38,174 nucleotides of DNA from Fibrobacter sp. (GTDB lineage: Bacteria > Fibrobacterota > Fibrobacteria > Fibrobacterales > Fibrobacteraceae), in contig JAAYJH010000101.1 in the NCBI GenBank assembly GCA_012523035.1, forward strand, positions 1-38,174. Direction: 5' to 3'. A program made the position numbers and the translations under genes. This document shows, in pieces, positions 35,652-38,174 of this stretch. The notes below the pieces were generated by a model. It was not told where the DNA came from, searched no databases, and saw nothing but the letters and a program-made list of their open reading frames with translations. Position 1 is the first letter of the stretch; each line of letters begins with the position of its first letter.

Positions 35652-35680
35652 TAACATGTTATTTAACAAATAACATGTTA
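35652..35680. promoter_or_regulatory. 29-bp near-perfect inverted repeat at the kinase gene start
   Basis: TAACATGTTATTT (35652-35664) and AAATAACATGTTA (35668-35680) are exact reverse complements around AAC. Each arm also contains the 10-bp palindrome TAACATGTTA, so two identical palindromes sit 19 bp apart centre to centre. The candidate ATG at 35675 lies inside the right arm. It could be a dimer-dimer operator or an mRNA hairpin controlling translation. No T run directly follows. Confidence 0.6.
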
Positions 35681-37900
35681 TTGATGGTGTTTTTTTTTAT
35701 AAATTCAGAGTGTATGGAAGTTTTACTCTTCAAGCAAAATCTTTTACTAATCTATGCTTATGCCATTGAGTTTTTAATTTTAGTGGCTGTTTTATTCCAT
35801 TTGCGGCTCAAAAGAAAAAAAACGGTGGCTTCACAGGAATTAAAAAATCTAACAAAAGTAAGCATTGCATGGGTAAAACTAGCCCTACTCACCCAAATTT
35901 TTGTAAGCCCTTCCAATCAAATTTTTTGGTTTTATTTACAAGCTTTTTTTTGGGTTCAAATTGGCTATTATATGATTCAAGTTGTTTTTCAGTTTTTTGA
36001 AGAAACTTCAATCAATTTTTGGAAACATTGGAAAAACACAGGGATGGCAACCAGTGTATTGCTCTTTTTAGCACACTTTTTATATCCCGATAAAATTCTT
36101 TATTTATTGGGCCCCTTTTCTATTATCATCACCGCTCATATCCTTCTTTATTTGTATTTTTTACTTCCAATTGCATATTTGTTTTTATTCATACTACTTA
36201 AAAAATATGAGATCAAGAGAAAAGATGAAGCCCTTGCATTCCATCGAATCATTCCCATTTATTTCCTTAGTTTTTTTATTGGTTTTTTATTCGACATCAT
36301 TATCCCCAAAATCCACCACAACACCTCCACTAATTTCCTATCCTTTACTTTAATTTCTATCGGTTTTTTAATTGTATTTTTACATTTCAGCTTTAGATCT
36401 CTTTTTATTTGGAGTGGGGATTTAAAATATGTGTTTCACCATTTGGTTGAAAACTTAAGCGATGGGATCTTGTTTATAAACAAAAAAGGCACTATTTTAT
36501 TTGCCAACAAAAGTGTGCATCAAATTTTAAAAGTAGAAAACAATTCATTACTCAACAAACGGATTCAATCTTTCTTAAATAATATCGATCCCTATACAGA
36601 AAAAAAAGACTTTCCCATTCTATTAAAAAATGACATTTCTTTTAAATTATCCATTATAAAAAACAATCTCCAAGAAAACTCTTACGATTATATCCTCATT
36701 TTAACCAGCAATGATATAGAAGTACAATACAGAAAAAAAATTGAAAAGATTAAAAAAGTCGCCAAGCTCGAAGAAATAAAACAACAAAATATGATTAAAG
36801 AAATCAAAAAAGTCATATTAGAAAAAGAAATTTATTTGCACACTCTTATCAATCACCTACCTTTTAGATTATGGTCCAAAAATAATCGAGGCGTTTATAC
36901 CATACAAAACAAAAACGACGAAGCCTTTTCTGGTAATAAAATTGGACAAAGTGTATTGGCCGAAAATGATTTTGAAAAACAAGCAGAAGAGGGCAAGTTT
37001 ATTGAATTTGACTCTAAAATAATAGATGAAAATCATGAAGAACGCTATTATCACAACACTTACATACCTATTTTCAACCAAGAAGAACAAAATGGAATTA
37101 TTGGACTCTCAGAAGACATTACAGAAAAAGTTCTATTACAAAAAGAGCAAAATGCTCTTAAAGAGCGTCTCTTTAATGCCTCTCGAGTCGAAGATTTAGG
37201 AAGTCTAGCTGGAGGAATTGCTCATGATTTCAACAATATTTTGGGCTCTCAAATTGGATTTTGTGAACTGGCACTAGAAAGTCTAAAAGACGACGAACCT
37301 GCAAAATCTTATATTTATGAAGTCTTAAAAGCTTCTTTAAGGGGCAAAAAAACCGTAAAAAAACTACTAGGGACCATCAATAGCAAAGAAAACGAAGATC
37401 CTATGGAGTTTATTGCCAATCTAATTTTAGACGAAGTGGTCCGTCTTTTAAAAAGTTCTTGCCCACCCAATATCCAAATAAAAACAGAGGTCGAAAATGA
37501 CAAAGTGAAAATATTAGGTTATGCGGAAGCTTTTCACAGAATACTTTTTAATTTATCTTCAAATGCCATTGCAGCTATGAAACAAAAAGGTGGTGTTTTA
37601 CTCATAAAATCAAGCACCGTTGCTTTGACTACCGAAAAGAAAATCCCTTATGGAGAACCTATTCCTGTTGGCACTTACCTTAAAATTGAAGTGATAGATT
37701 CTGGTGAGGGAATTTCTCCAAACGCACTACAACGAATTTTTAGCCCATTTTTCACCACAAAAGCACCAAAAGAGGGCTTAGGTTTAGGTTTATCTACTAC
37801 TATGTTACTTTTAAAAGAAGCAAATTCTTATATTACAGTAAAGACAATTATTGGAAAAGGTTCTACATTTACTGTGTATTGGCCCAACCCCACAATTTAA
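35675..37900 (+). CDS. Multi-TM PAS sensor histidine kinase
   Basis: Numbered from the ATG at 35675; ATGs at 35684 and 35714 are alternatives, and none has a well-spaced ribosome site. The N-terminal half (about 15-245) holds about seven hydrophobic helices, like 7TM sensor kinases. A PAS domain (about 253-350, LVENLSDGILFINKKGTILF) and a charged coiled coil (about 352-390) follow. A second PAS with its terminal motif is at about 390-485 (GLSEDITEK). HisKA is at about 495-565, with His517 in GGIAHDFNNIL. HATPase_c (about 585-738) shows an N box NLSSNAIAAM, G1 DSGEGIS, F box FSPFFTTK and G2 GLGLGLS. The kinase should autophosphorylate and pass phosphate to the regulator encoded 17 bp downstream. 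It lies 58 bp after the GH9 pair, with no clear terminator between. Confidence 0.88.
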   Translation: MLLMVFFFINSECMEVLLFKQNLLLIYAYAIEFLILVAVLFHLRLKRKKTVASQELKNLTKVSIAWVKLALLTQIFVSPSNQIFWFYLQAFFWVQIGYYMIQVVFQFFEETSINFWKHWKNTGMATSVLLFLAHFLYPDKILYLLGPFSIIITAHILLYLYFLLPIAYLFLFILLKKYEIKRKDEALAFHRIIPIYFLSFFIGFLFDIIIPKIHHNTSTNFLSFTLISIGFLIVFLHFSFRSLFIWSGDLKYVFHHLVENLSDGILFINKKGTILFANKSVHQILKVENNSLLNKRIQSFLNNIDPYTEKKDFPILLKNDISFKLSIIKNNLQENSYDYILILTSNDIEVQYRKKIEKIKKVAKLEEIKQQNMIKEIKKVILEKEIYLHTLINHLPFRLWSKNNRGVYTIQNKNDEAFSGNKIGQSVLAENDFEKQAEEGKFIEFDSKIIDENHEERYYHNTYIPIFNQEEQNGIIGLSEDITEKVLLQKEQNALKERLFNASRVEDLGSLAGGIAHDFNNILGSQIGFCELALESLKDDEPAKSYIYEVLKASLRGKKTVKKLLGTINSKENEDPMEFIANLILDEVVRLLKSSCPPNIQIKTEVENDKVKILGYAEAFHRILFNLSSNAIAAMKQKGGVLLIKSSTVALTTEKKIPYGEPIPVGTYLKIEVIDSGEGISPNALQRIFSPFFTTKAPKEGLGLGLSTTMLLLKEANSYITVKTIIGKGSTFTVYWPNPTI

Positions 37901-37917
37901 CTTAAAGAGGAGCATTT

Positions 37918-38174
37918 ATGCCTAAAATACTAGTTATCGATGACGATGAATCTTTTAACTTGATGTTAAAAACAACTCTTGGCTTGGCAGGCTACGATGT
38001 AGATACTGCCAAAAACGGCTTAGAAGCAAAAAAACTATACTCTGTTCAAAAATATGATGTAGTGATCACAGACATCATTATGCCTGAACAAGATGGTTTT
38101 GAAGTGATACTCGAGCTCCGTCGTCTCAATCAAGCCCAAAATGTGATAGCCATTAGCGGTGGTGGTCGTACCAG
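37918..38174 (+). CDS. Response regulator receiver protein, N-terminal part (runs off window)
   Basis: The ATG at 37918 has a strong AAAGAGGAG. The visible 85 residues form a CheY-like receiver: the acidic pocket in MPKILVIDDDES, the phosphoacceptor Asp52 in VVITDIIMPEQDG, and the Ser of IAISGGG at the switch position. The gene is cut by the window end, so an output domain cannot be judged. Together with the kinase 17 bp upstream it forms a two-component pair. Confidence 0.93.
   Translation, partial: MPKILVIDDDESFNLMLKTTLGLAGYDVDTAKNGLEAKKLYSVQKYDVVITDIIMPEQDGFEVILELRRLNQAQNVIAISGGGRT

Noticed and set aside
37918-38174. DNA-binding output domain for the response regulator
   Set aside because: Only the receiver domain is inside the window; nothing can be said about the remainder.

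Overview
The window looks like chromosomal DNA of an AT-rich (roughly 60% A+T or more by eye, not computed), Gram-negative, plant-polymer-degrading bacterium. LptD and an NlpC/P60 lipoprotein indicate an outer membrane. A GH10 xylanase, two giant GH9 glucanases with Ig/FN3-like modules, a class I fumarase and a bacterial GH3-type adenylating protein suggest Fibrobacterota or a similar gut/anaerobic fibre degrader. That assignment is inference from gene content; there is no rRNA here to prove it. Most of the window is dense housekeeping sequence. I see no phage, IS element, CRISPR array or plasmid function.

Layout, left half. 1-1800 (minus): the start of a BaiN/HI0933-type flavoprotein, downstream of oxygen-independent coproporphyrinogen oxidase hemN. 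2024-4267 (plus): an NlpC/P60 lipoprotein, pheA and rph, packed with 4-bp or 1-bp junctions behind a TATAAT promoter. 4264-5976 (minus): a GH3-family acyl-adenylating enzyme converging on rph. 6152-6224: tRNA-Asn(GUU) with its own promoter and a terminator shared with the opposing operon. 9441-6260 (minus): Na+/H+ antiporter, secreted GH10 xylanase and an SUI1/YciH factor. 9594-11914 (plus): a YhcC-type radical SAM protein and argH.

Layout, middle. 17927-17118 (minus): a secreted PDZ protein with its own terminator. 16892-12322 (minus): lptD, maf, a rodZ-like gene and hisB, with two successive 14-bp overlaps. 18476-20639 (plus): serS and purC, ending at a bidirectional terminator against a class I fumarase on the minus strand. 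Two gene-poor stretches (11915-12321 and 17928-18475) hold or touch copies of a small dispersed repeat also present upstream of hemN.

Layout, right end (22591-38174, plus): this is the accessory, most interesting part. A secreted Lys/Glu/Ala repeat protein with a C-terminal membrane anchor comes first. Then come two tandem paralogous secreted GH9 proteins of 2124 and about 1904 residues. They share GH9, two FN3-like modules, a CBM3-like module, Ig-like modules with Asp-rich loops, and a FlgD-like C-terminus ending in a basic tail. A 7TM-PAS-PAS histidine kinase and a response regulator (cut by the window end) follow on the same strand only 58 bp later. A near-perfect 29-bp inverted repeat sits exactly at the GH9/kinase junction. 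The simplest reading is a cellulose-degradation locus with a linked sensory system.

Starts: several genes use TTG or GTG with strong Shine-Dalgarno sequences (yciH, maf, lptD, the first GH9), and for several others the ribosome binding site favours a start a few codons inside the longest open frame.
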